Source: Nitrospirota bacterium
Lineage (GTDB): Bacteria > Nitrospirota > Nitrospiria > JACQBW01
Direction: 5' to 3'
Assembly: GCA_016194305.1 (NCBI GenBank)
Contig: JACQBW010000012.1
Span: 1-35,756 of the forward strand
Length of the DNA: 35,756 nt
Positions within the stretch are counted from its first letter, which is position 1. Each line of letters begins with the position of its first letter. Positions 16,660-23,255 of the stretch are shown piece after piece. A program made the position numbers and the translations under genes. The notes under the pieces were generated by a model that saw only the letters and a list, made by a program, of their open reading frames with translations, was not told where the DNA came from and did not search any database.

Positions 16660-18081
16660 CTAATTATAACCACGTTCATTATGCTGGCTCAAGTCCAATC
16701 CATTCTGTTCGTCTTCCGTCGTCACACGAAGCCCAACGATCGCATCGACCACTTTCAGGATAATCATGGTTCCGATGAAGGAAAAGGCCCAGCTTGCGGC
16801 AACCGCGATAATTTGTATCATAAGCTGTTTGGGATTCCCATAGAAAAAGCCGTCATTTCCCGCAGGATTGACCATTTTAGTCGCAAGGAGTCCGGTGGCA
16901 ATCGCACCCCAGGTTCCCCCAATACCATGGACCCCGAAAGCGTCCAGAGAATCGTCGTACCCGAGTTTGTTTTTAATGATGCTGGTCGCAATGTAGCAGA
17001 AGACTCCCGCGCCGACGCCAACCAGAATCGAGGAGAGGACGGTCACAAATCCGGAGGCCGGCGTAATCGCAACTAATCCGGCAACAGCGCCTGATGCCGC
17101 TCCCAGGACGGTCGGTTTTCCGCGATGCATCCATTCCGCAGCCATCCAGGCTAATGCAGCGGCCGCTGTAGCCGTATTGGTCACCACAAAGGCCACAGTG
17201 GCGAGCGTTCCAGCAGAGAGGGCACTCCCGGCATTAAATCCGAACCAGCCAAACCAGAGAAGTGAAGCTCCGAGAACGGTAAACGGCAGGTTGTGAGGCG
17301 GCATTGCTTCGGCACCGTATCCCTTTCGTTTACCCAAATAAAGGGCGCAGGCAAGGCCGGCGATACCCGAGCTGATATGAACCACCGTCCCTCCGGCAAA
17401 ATCAAGCGCCCCCATATTCCGAAGCCAACCCCCTATCGCCCAGACCCAGTGGGCTAACGGATCATAAACAAAGGTTGCCCATAACAAGGTAAAGAGAAGA
17501 AAGCCAGAGAATTTCATTCTTTCCGCAAAAGCTCCGGCAATCAAAGCAGGGGTAATCACAGCAAACATCATCTGAAAAATCATAAAAACCTGATGTGGAA
17601 TCGTCGCCGCGTAATCTCCATTCGGGTCGTAGCCGACTCCGTTTAACCCAAACCATGCAAGGCTTCCGATCAAACCTCCTTTATCTGGACCAAAGGCCAT
17701 GGAGTAACCCCAGAGGACCCATTGAACTGAGATCAGACAGAGGATGATAAAACTCTGCATAATGGTTCCAAGGACATTCTTTTTTCTCACCATCCCGCCG
17801 TAGAAAAGCGCCAGTCCCGGTGCGGTCATGAGCAAGACCAACGCGGTTGAAGTCAACACCCATGCGGTATCGCCGGAGTTGATCTTCGATTGCGCATCGA
17901 TACTTCCGGGGGCTCCGGGAGAGCCGGTCGGGGGAGTGGGTGGAGGGGTGGCCGATGCCGCAGTGGTCACCGCCGGCGCCACTTCAGGCGCCGTGGCGGG
18001 CGGAGTCGCAGTCTGGGCCAGGGCAAAACTTGCAACCCCCACCAAGAGCATTAAACCGATTAATCCATATTTAAGTTTCAT
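16660..18081 (-). CDS. amt: Ammonium transporter Amt with proline-rich N-terminal tail
   Basis: The protein has 473 residues. Residues 1-22 are a cleavable signal peptide ending in FALAQ. Residues 23-70 are a Pro/Ala/Thr-rich periplasmic tail, and an Amt core of 11 membrane helices follows. The core has APGLALFYGGMVRKKNVL near 87-104, the twin pore histidines His235 (GTVVHISSG) and His385 (GVHGIGGTWG), and the ammonium transporter signature around 227-243. It conducts ammonium into the cell and is expected to be shut by the PII protein encoded just downstream. A GGAG site precedes the start. The long tail is longer than is usual for Amt proteins. Confidence 0.96.
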   Translation of the reverse strand: MKLKYGLIGLMLLVGVASFALAQTATPPATAPEVAPAVTTAASATPPPTPPTGSPGAPGSIDAQSKINSGDTAWVLTSTALVLLMTAPGLALFYGGMVRKKNVLGTIMQSFIILCLISVQWVLWGYSMAFGPDKGGLIGSLAWFGLNGVGYDPNGDYAATIPHQVFMIFQMMFAVITPALIAGAFAERMKFSGFLLFTLLWATFVYDPLAHWVWAIGGWLRNMGALDFAGGTVVHISSGIAGLACALYLGKRKGYGAEAMPPHNLPFTVLGASLLWFGWFGFNAGSALSAGTLATVAFVVTNTATAAAALAWMAAEWMHRGKPTVLGAASGAVAGLVAITPASGFVTVLSSILVGVGAGVFCYIATSIIKNKLGYDDSLDAFGVHGIGGTWGAIATGLLATKMVNPAGNDGFFYGNPKQLMIQIIAVAASWAFSFIGTMIILKVVDAIVGLRVTTEDEQNGLDLSQHNERGYN

Positions 18082-18110
18082 TTATTTTTTCTCCTTTATA
18101 TTCGATTTAA

Positions 18111-19280
18111 TTAAAAGGTATGAACCACGCCTACAGTTACGGTATCCTGGGACTGGGTACCCGTACCATCGTCTTTAATAAATGGCGAGACACTGGAATC
18201 TGCATCCGTACTATCATGACGAAGTTCCAGCCGAACCAAACAACCGATGGCAGAGGAATTGTGCTCAAGTGTCAAGGTCTCTTCGGTTAGTTTCTGACCC
18301 CCGGTTCCGGCATTAACACCTGTGCGGTAGCCATCGGAATCATTGAATTGTTCAGCTCTTATTGCAACTGCCGTCGTAGGGGTGAACGCATATTTACCGT
18401 AAATCGCGATTCCATCCCATTTGGCATCCTGGGTTGCGGAAACTCCCTGTTTTTGAGAGGCCATGTCATAATTGGCCATCAAAGAGAGGGAGTCCGTCAC
18501 ATTGTAAGTCGCGATGATATCCAGTAACGAAAGCGCATCATTCGTTCCACCACCCGCGGCATATTCAGAGCTCACTGCATAATTGATAATAATCGGAAGC
18601 GGCTTGATCGGCGTGACCCCGAATTGAATCCCATAATATTTTCCGTTATTATTTTCAGCCACATTGTTCCAGCCGTTGGCAACCTGACCCTGAACAAAGA
18701 GCATATCATTCACCGTGTAGGTCAAACGGGCACCCGAATGGTAATAGGGAATGGCTTCAACAAACAAAAGCGACCGGGTATAGTTCCAGTTACTTTTCGA
18801 TTCGATTACCTCCGCTCCCATCTGGGTGACATATTTACCAAAGTCCAACTGCAAACCAGGGATCAGAAGCATGCTCGCATAAGCCTGAAGAACATTTTTA
18901 TAAGGAGCTTCCGCAGAGGATCCACATGGTCCACCGCAGGCTATCACATCGGCGGCTTCTCCAATGCCTAACGTGACCGTAAAACCGGCCGGGTTCTTAT
19001 CGTCGATCGGCTTGACGATGCTGAGTTCCACCAGGCTGACGTTCAGATCGTTTGCCTTCATATCAAAATTATGGTAAACGTTTCCGTCCCCAGCTACCGA
19101 ACCTGTTCCCGACGTATTTCCATTATAACTGTAATAGGCGTCGACAAAACCGGACACGTTGATGGTATCGTACCATTTGGGGGCAGGAGGTGCCTTGGCT
19201 TCGTCCGCCCGGCTTACCTGGGATAACCCGATTAACATGACTAAACTAACTGCGATATTTTTACTCCATCCTTTAAACAT
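18111..19280 (-). CDS. Outer-membrane beta-barrel porin (BBP2-like)
   Basis: With the start at 19280 the protein has 389 residues. It opens with a signal peptide (MFKGWSKNIAVSLVMLIGLS, cleaved near SRA-DEA). The mature part has alternating beta strands such as GFVDAYYSYN, IPYYHSGARLTYTVND and ATYNVTDSLSLMANYD, and it ends with a C-terminal Phe (VGVVHTF), the usual barrel-insertion signal. The predicted transcription start at 19343 and an AAAGGAG site just before 19280 decide this start over a longer reading. It is the first gene of the amt-glnB-glnD operon, suggesting a channel induced under nitrogen limitation, although the solute passed cannot be told from sequence. Confidence 0.85.
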   Translation of the reverse strand: MFKGWSKNIAVSLVMLIGLSQVSRADEAKAPPAPKWYDTINVSGFVDAYYSYNGNTSGTGSVAGDGNVYHNFDMKANDLNVSLVELSIVKPIDDKNPAGFTVTLGIGEAADVIACGGPCGSSAEAPYKNVLQAYASMLLIPGLQLDFGKYVTQMGAEVIESKSNWNYTRSLLFVEAIPYYHSGARLTYTVNDMLFVQGQVANGWNNVAENNNGKYYGIQFGVTPIKPLPIIINYAVSSEYAAGGGTNDALSLLDIIATYNVTDSLSLMANYDMASQKQGVSATQDAKWDGIAIYGKYAFTPTTAVAIRAEQFNDSDGYRTGVNAGTGGQKLTEETLTLEHNSSAIGCLVRLELRHDSTDADSSVSPFIKDDGTGTQSQDTVTVGVVHTF

Positions 19281-19354
19281 AAAGGTCTCCTTTATTTGAA
19301 ATTGAGTGATATAGTATTGAGAACGTTTTTTGTTCCTTGGCAATCCTTAATTTT

Positions 19355-19369
19355 GCAATCTTGGTGCCA
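19355..19369 (-). promoter_or_regulatory. Sigma-54 promoter of porin-amt-glnB-glnD
   Basis: On the minus strand TGGCAC, five bases, then TTGC followed by A gives an exact match to the -24/-12 consensus. The -12 C is at 19355, so transcription would start near 19343, about 63 bases before the porin ATG. Sigma-54 control of amt-glnB operons under nitrogen limitation is well established in many bacteria. An NtrC-type activator would be needed; none is encoded in this window. Confidence 0.88.
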
Positions 19370-19444
19370 AAAAAGTAGCAGTTTATAAATTATTGATTTT
19401 ACTAAGTTATTCAATATTATGGCACAAACTGACTTGAAAGATTA

Positions 19445-19460
19445 ACAACATATTTGTTGT
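19445..19460. promoter_or_regulatory. Palindrome about 110 bases upstream of the amt-operon start, possible activator site
   Basis: ACAACA-TATT-TGTTGT is a perfect inverted repeat centred near -109 relative to the predicted start. This is the usual distance for enhancer sites of sigma-54 activators. The extended form TAACAACA reappears upstream of the nitrate operon (plus 29964-29979, reversed). It differs from the classical enterobacterial NtrC site. Confidence 0.5.
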
Positions 19461-19525
19461 ATTGTTTGAGAGATGAGATTTATTTGGTCACAACCCTATG
19501 AATTAGCTATAGAAACAGATCTACC

Positions 19526-19555
19526 TACATAAATGTAGAGTCCTACATTTATGTT
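19526..19555. promoter_or_regulatory. Twin TACAT-N2-ATGT palindromes, possible regulator sites
   Basis: ACATAAATGTAG (19527-19538) is the exact inverse of CTACATTTATGT (19543-19554). Each arm is itself nearly palindromic (TACAT-AA-ATGTA and TACAT-TT-ATGT), so the block can be read as two adjoining operators 18 bases apart, centred near -197 from the sigma-54 start. A short T run follows on the plus strand, but no plus-strand gene precedes it, so a terminator reading is unlikely. The remaining DNA between 19281 and 19650 shows no gene. Confidence 0.5.
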
Positions 19556-19649
19556 TTTCCTTCTGAATAGATTAAACGATTGCTAAACTGATCTCATTAA
19601 TTCTTATTGCAGGAGTCAAATTCTCCGACTCTCCCTGGGATATAAAAGC

Positions 19650-19673
19650 AAAAAAAATGAGGCTTGCGCCTCA
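19650..19673 (-). terminator. Intrinsic terminator after the 81-residue gene
   Basis: On the minus strand TGAGGC, a GCAA loop and GCCTCA form a 6-base-pair stem followed directly by eight T residues. It lies about 80 bases after the stop at 19752 and ends transcription before the amt-operon promoter region. Confidence 0.85.
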
Positions 19674-19751
19674 GAGTGATCGTTACGAAAAAATCGGTAC
19701 ACCACAATCAAATCCAAAACAACCTGCCTGAATAGTCAGACCGGATTGGAG

Positions 19752-19997
19752 TCAATTCAAATAGATGGATTCCCACTCCCTTCTTTTTTGAATCGAATTA
19801 AAGAAGAGCGTCACCTGGCTCTCTTTGATCTCCAATCGGGCGGATCCACTTCCGATCAGATTAAAAAGACTCCCGGAAATACTTGGAAATTTGCTCTTAT
19901 CAATCAAGTCAGTCACATCGATTGCACTCTCGTCACATAATGTCGTGGAACCTCCGATTTTAAAGCTGCTCTCTGAAATTCCGTTCTTATGTCTCAT
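19752..19997 (-). CDS. Hypothetical 81-residue protein
   Basis: I do not recognise this protein. It has 81 residues with no signal peptide or membrane helix. The N-terminal third is rich in Ser and Gly (GISESSFKIGGSTTL), then comes an acidic DESAIDVTDLIDKSKFP stretch, and the C-terminal part looks like beta strands (ARLEIKESQVTLFFNSIQ). It is supported as a real gene by a GAGGAGG ribosome binding site 6-7 bases before the ATG and an intrinsic terminator downstream. It sits between the molybdenum-cofactor gene moaB/mog and the amt-operon promoter, with a structured leader upstream. It may be part of nitrogen control, but only by position. Confidence 0.7.
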   Translation of the reverse strand: MRHKNGISESSFKIGGSTTLCDESAIDVTDLIDKSKFPSISGSLFNLIGSGSARLEIKESQVTLFFNSIQKRREWESIYLN

Positions 19998-20026
19998 TTT
20001 GACCTCCTCAAAAAGGGTGGGCGAAC

Positions 20027-20091
20027 CTTCTGACTAATCTAAATAGCAAAGGTCGTACCAAATAAAAAAATGACCTCTTCTCAGTCAGAAG
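20027..20091 (-). other. Structured leader upstream of the 81-residue gene
   Basis: CTTCTGACT (20027-20035) is the exact inverse of AGTCAGAAG (20083-20091), and inside it AGGTC (20050-20054) is the inverse of GACCT (20072-20076). On the minus strand this RNA would fold about 15 bases before the ribosome binding site. It could be a cis-regulatory leader or the processed end of the upstream moaB message. It matches no riboswitch class I can recognise. Confidence 0.45.
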
Positions 20092-20170
20092 AATCTGATT
20101 TGATTGATTTTTTAAATATTATTTTAGAATTTCGTCTATACCGGATGAAAAGAAGAGACAAAACAGCAAT

Positions 20171-20211
20171 ACAAATTTGTTTTGAAATGTAAGAAACTAC
20201 TAAGAAACTAC
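20171..20211. repeat. Short palindrome and 11-base direct repeat after moaB
   Basis: ACAAATTTGT (20171-20180) is a perfect palindrome. AAGAAACTAC occurs twice (20191-20200 and 20202-20211) with an 11-base period, one helical turn. The stretch 20092-20253 is otherwise AT-rich with no gene. This could be the promoter-proximal region of the 81-residue gene. Confidence 0.4.
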
Positions 20212-20253
20212 AATGATGTCATCGAATGAAATAACTGGCGTGACAGGAATTGC

Positions 20254-20757
20254 CTAGGGATCGAGAAGAGCAACGATGTGGCCGATTTCAGGGATTATCA
20301 GCTTTTCCATAGCCAACCGGACCGCGTTCACCGAGCCGGGTATGGAGAAAATAACTTTCCCCTGAATCGTCCCCGCGATGGCCCGGGTTAACATAGCGGG
20401 GGATCCGATCTCCTGGTAACTGATCGATCTGAAAAGCTCTCCAAAACCGTCCAGTCTCTTCTCGAGGAGCCTTTCGACCGCTTCAAAAGTTTGATCCCGA
20501 TTTGAAATGCCGGTTCCCCCATTGATGATGATCGCCTGGATCAAACGGTTCAGGGCCTGATCCATTAGTTTTTTCTCTATCTCAGCCGGATCGTCTTTCA
20601 CCAATTCATAGGAAAGGATCGTGTGAGCGGATGCCTTCAGAATTTCCATAATCAGCTGCCCGCTCTCATCGTCGCCTTTTGTACGGGTATCGCTCACCGT
20701 CAATAAGGCGCACTGGACAGAGGGGATCGTGCGAGACCGGTGCTTTTCGAAACTCAT
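20254..20757 (-). CDS. moaB: Molybdopterin adenylyltransferase, MoaB/Mog family
   Basis: The protein has 167 residues and contains CALLTVSDTRTKGDDESGQ, AIIINGGTGISNRDQTFEAV and FSIPGSVNAVRLAM, the standard MoaB/Mog motifs. It adenylylates molybdopterin so that MoeA can insert molybdate. It follows moeA by 28 bases and forms a cofactor module behind the molybdenum-dependent nitrate reductase. Whether it should be called moaB or mog cannot be decided from sequence alone, as the two families perform the same step in different bacteria. Confidence 0.92.
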   Translation of the reverse strand: MSFEKHRSRTIPSVQCALLTVSDTRTKGDDESGQLIMEILKASAHTILSYELVKDDPAEIEKKLMDQALNRLIQAIIINGGTGISNRDQTFEAVERLLEKRLDGFGELFRSISYQEIGSPAMLTRAIAGTIQGKVIFSIPGSVNAVRLAMEKLIIPEIGHIVALLDP

Positions 20758-20785
20758 GTCGTTTTATTCCATTCGTTCATCATGA

Positions 20786-21985
20786 TTAAAAAGGGATGAC
20801 ATTTATTTCTTCACCCTTCTTGACTATTTCTGCCTCTTCCGGAAGGTCCATTAAACAGTTGGCTTCAACCATTGAATGGATCAAATGAGAACCTTGTTCA
20901 CCCGTCGATCGAACAACCCATTCGTGATGGGGATACGAGAGAACCCCTCGCGAGAAAGAACGCATCCCTCTCTTCTTTTCAATATCGTGGCTTAGTTTGG
21001 CCCGAACGAGTTTCGTCTCGAACTGAAGCGCGCCGCCCCATTTTTTGATCAACGGCTCGACAAATATCTTGAAGGTAACCATGCACGAGACCGGATTGCC
21101 TGGAAGTCCGAAAAACGGCTTCCCATCCATTTCGCCGAATGCCATAGGCGATCCGGGCCTCATTGCCACTTTCCAAAAATGCATCTTGCCATGTGTAGAC
21201 AAAATCTCTTTCACATAGTCAAAATCTCCCATGGAGACTCCGCCGGATACGATCAAAATATCGGCACGCTTCCCTTCCTGGAACTTTTTGAGCAACGCGC
21301 TTTTGTGATCGGCCGCGATTCCCAGAAGAAGAGGCTCTCCCCCTGCTTCCAGGACCTGCGCTGAAAGAGCATACCCGTTTGAGTTAAATATCTTGTTTTC
21401 TGTTCTGGTTTCATGAAGGTCAGCCAGTTCATCCCCCGAAGAGAGAACCGCAACAACTGGTTTCTTATATACGGGAACTTTCCCTTTTCCTAAGGAGGCT
21501 AACATCGCAATTTCGGAGGGCCGGATCACTTTTCCTTTTTTCAGAATGACGGATCCACGACGGACATCTTCTCCCTGTAAACGGATATGAGATCCTTTCA
21601 TCCCCGCATCTTGAATTACGACATTCTTTCCCTTTTTTTCAGTGACTTCAACAGGCACAATCGTATCGGCGCCGGGAGGTATCCGGGCGCCCGTCATGAT
21701 TTTTGCACACACCTTTTTTGAGATGGTCTGCTCGGGGGTTTTGCCTGCAGAGATCACTTCAATTACCTTCAGCTGAATCGTTTTAGCCGATCCCTTGGGT
21801 TGAATATCTTCCCATCTGACCGCATAGCCATCCATCGCGGAATTGTCCCAGGGTGGCTGATCATGAGGCGCCAAAATGTCCTGGGAAAGAATTCTGGCAC
21901 CGGCAGACTGGATTGGAATTTCCTCTTTGTCCGGAGTGACTTTGCCGCCCAGAATAATATTGAGCGCTCCTTCCACAGAAATCAT
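20786..21985 (-). CDS. moeA: Molybdopterin molybdenumtransferase MoeA
   Basis: The protein has 399 residues, the normal MoeA length. It contains PPWDNSAMDGYAVRWEDI near residue 40, GARIPPGADTIVPVE, AVLSSGDEL, IVSGGVSMGDFDYVKEIL and GLPGNPVSCMVTF, all MoeA signatures. It uses adenylylated molybdopterin, made by the adjoining MoaB/Mog protein, and molybdate to complete the cofactor. It lies downstream of mobA after a 136-base spacer with repeats. In this context it mainly serves the fused nitrate reductase. Confidence 0.96.
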   Translation of the reverse strand: MISVEGALNIILGGKVTPDKEEIPIQSAGARILSQDILAPHDQPPWDNSAMDGYAVRWEDIQPKGSAKTIQLKVIEVISAGKTPEQTISKKVCAKIMTGARIPPGADTIVPVEVTEKKGKNVVIQDAGMKGSHIRLQGEDVRRGSVILKKGKVIRPSEIAMLASLGKGKVPVYKKPVVAVLSSGDELADLHETRTENKIFNSNGYALSAQVLEAGGEPLLLGIAADHKSALLKKFQEGKRADILIVSGGVSMGDFDYVKEILSTHGKMHFWKVAMRPGSPMAFGEMDGKPFFGLPGNPVSCMVTFKIFVEPLIKKWGGALQFETKLVRAKLSHDIEKKRGMRSFSRGVLSYPHHEWVVRSTGEQGSHLIHSMVEANCLMDLPEEAEIVKKGEEINVIPF

Positions 21986-22013
21986 TTCAATGGCCTCAAA
22001 TTTCGTTAAAAAG

Positions 22014-22104
22014 TGTGGAATTGCTTAATTGTTAAATTGTTGCGTTGGAAAAAATCGAATCGATATCAACTTATTACAGTTTTTCTCAATGAAACAGTTC
22101 CACA
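22014..22104. repeat. mobA-moeA spacer with inverted arms and an 8-base iteration
   Basis: TGTGGAA (22014-22020) is the inverse of TTCCACA (22098-22104). AATTG occurs at 22019, 22027 and 22035, three times with an 8-base step. The spacer between mobA and moeA is AT-rich and could hold an internal promoter, but no convincing hexamer pair was found. Confidence 0.4.
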
Positions 22105-22121
22105 AATCAGCATTCCAATGT

Positions 22122-22700
22122 TTATTTATCATTCAACAGATTTTTAAAATCTTCAGGCGTATTGATATTGGTCAACCCCCGCATCAGGGGATCTAAAGAT
22201 CTCACTTCTTCTGTTTTGATTTCAAGCGTTTTAATTTTTTTAAATAGATTCACCATTTTATACTCTCTCTTCATGATCGCATTTTCCATCTCCGGAAGCA
22301 CGGTTTGATGATAAACGGCATGAAGCGGATGAAGACCATCCGGAGATCGAAAAAGTGCGGCATCAAACCCCCTGGATTTCTCACAAAGAAAACGGATCAA
22401 ATCGGGATTGAGATAGGGCATATCGACAGCCACCGCAAAAACCGGACCTCTGGATTTCATGAGACCGGTATAAATCCCTGCCATCGGGCCGCCATCAGGG
22501 AAAAGATCAACAAACAGAGGCACCGAAAAACCCTGAAACTTCTCCGGCCTTCTGGCAATGATCCTTATTTCATGAAAAAGGGGTTTGAGCAAATCGAGGG
22601 TGCGTTCAAGGAGACACTTTCCTTCAAATTGAAGGAAAGCTTTCTCTTCTTTCATCCGGAGACTTTCTCCTCCGGCTAGAACCAGAGCCGTCCATTCCAT
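22122..22700 (-). CDS. mobA: Molybdenum cofactor guanylyltransferase MobA
   Basis: The protein has 192 residues. The nucleotide-binding loop reads LAGGESLRMKEEKAFLQ at 8-24 in place of the more usual LAGGxSxRMGxDKA, so two positions (Gly to Lys, Asp to Glu) are changed. FVDLFPDGGPMAGIYTGL and FAVAVDMPYLN are typical for the family. It attaches GMP to the molybdenum cofactor to make the bis-MGD form that enzymes of the NasC family need. A GGGGAG site precedes the start. The function fits its position just behind the nitrate and nitrite reductase genes. Confidence 0.9.
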   Translation of the reverse strand: MEWTALVLAGGESLRMKEEKAFLQFEGKCLLERTLDLLKPLFHEIRIIARRPEKFQGFSVPLFVDLFPDGGPMAGIYTGLMKSRGPVFAVAVDMPYLNPDLIRFLCEKSRGFDAALFRSPDGLHPLHAVYHQTVLPEMENAIMKREYKMVNLFKKIKTLEIKTEEVRSLDPLMRGLTNINTPEDFKNLLNDK

Positions 22701-22773
22701 TTTCTTTCTCCCCGAAAAGACTCCCTATCATAGCCTGACGGAGCGGAGGAGAAAAGAAAAATTTAGAGAAAAT

Positions 22774-22959
22774 TCAATGAACGGGACGGATGCGCTGGAT
22801 TTGAAATTTTCTGATTTTATAAGATAAAATCCTTTCGGTCAGGTCGAGCTGTCGAGCCGCTTTCGCCATGATCCAGTTATTCTCCTCCATTGCCTTGATA
22901 ATCAGTTCTTTTTCAAGCGTTTCTACCGCCTTTTTAAATGAGATGGTTGAAGTCAGCAT
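22774..22959 (-). CDS. Stand-alone Fis-type HTH protein (NtrC-like DNA-binding domain only)
   Basis: The protein has only 61 residues. Residues about 15-55 read EKELIIKAMEENNWIMAKAA and RQLDLTERILSYKIRKF, which is the Fis-type helix-turn-helix found at the C-terminus of NtrC/NifA-family sigma-54 activators. No receiver or AAA+ domain is present. The start overlaps the nirD stop by 7 bases, so it is translated with the nitrate operon. Because it contains just the DNA-binding part, it could act as a homodimeric binder at activator sites, either competing with or helping the full-length activator. This is inference; the fold assignment is more secure. Confidence 0.82.
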   Translation of the reverse strand: MLTSTISFKKAVETLEKELIIKAMEENNWIMAKAARQLDLTERILSYKIRKFQIQRIRPVH

Positions 22960-23255
22960 TTTAAAAAGATCTCTCCCTCTTTAAGAACGACCTCGTATTG
23001 TTTGATTTTTTCTTTTTCGTTTGCCACACACCCTGTTTTCAAATTCACCTTCCTGCCATGCATTGGACAAATCACCTCGAGACCGGCCACGATTCCGTCG
23101 GATAAGGGCCCGCCTTGATGCGGACAACGGTTCGACACAGCCAAGAATTCATTTCCAAGATTAAAAATTCCAATCTCTTCTTCCTGACACCTGAATTTTC
23201 TTCCTTCGCCAAGAGGAATCTCATCGGGTCTCCCCACCTTGAATAGTCTATCCAT
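22953..23255 (-). CDS. nirD: Nitrite reductase small subunit NirD (Rieske)
   Basis: The protein has 100 residues. The [2Fe-2S] Rieske motifs are CPHQGG and CPMHGR, giving Cys-His pairs in the normal order and spacing. It is the small partner of NirB in the assimilatory NAD(P)H nitrite reductase. The start at 23255 overlaps the end of the fused nasC-nirB gene by 8 bases. A longer reading in the same frame runs back into nirB and is not supported. In some organisms the Rieske domain is fused to NirB; here it stays separate even though the large subunit has gained a nitrate reductase. Confidence 0.93.
   Translation of the reverse strand: MDRLFKVGRPDEIPLGEGRKFRCQEEEIGIFNLGNEFLAVSNRCPHQGGPLSDGIVAGLEVICPMHGRKVNLKTGCVANEKEKIKQYEVVLKEGEIFLKC

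Noticed and set aside
19281-19343. Longer porin start at 19343
   Set aside because: This codon coincides with the predicted sigma-54 transcription start and precedes a normal signal peptide; the ATG at 19280 has an AAAGGAG site.
19421-19440. Second TGGCAC on the plus strand upstream of amt as a divergent sigma-54 promoter
   Set aside because: No TTGC follows at the required five-base spacing.
19526-19560. Inverted repeat followed by T residues read as a plus-strand terminator
   Set aside because: No plus-strand gene lies upstream to be terminated, and the stem is AT-rich; a regulator site is more likely.
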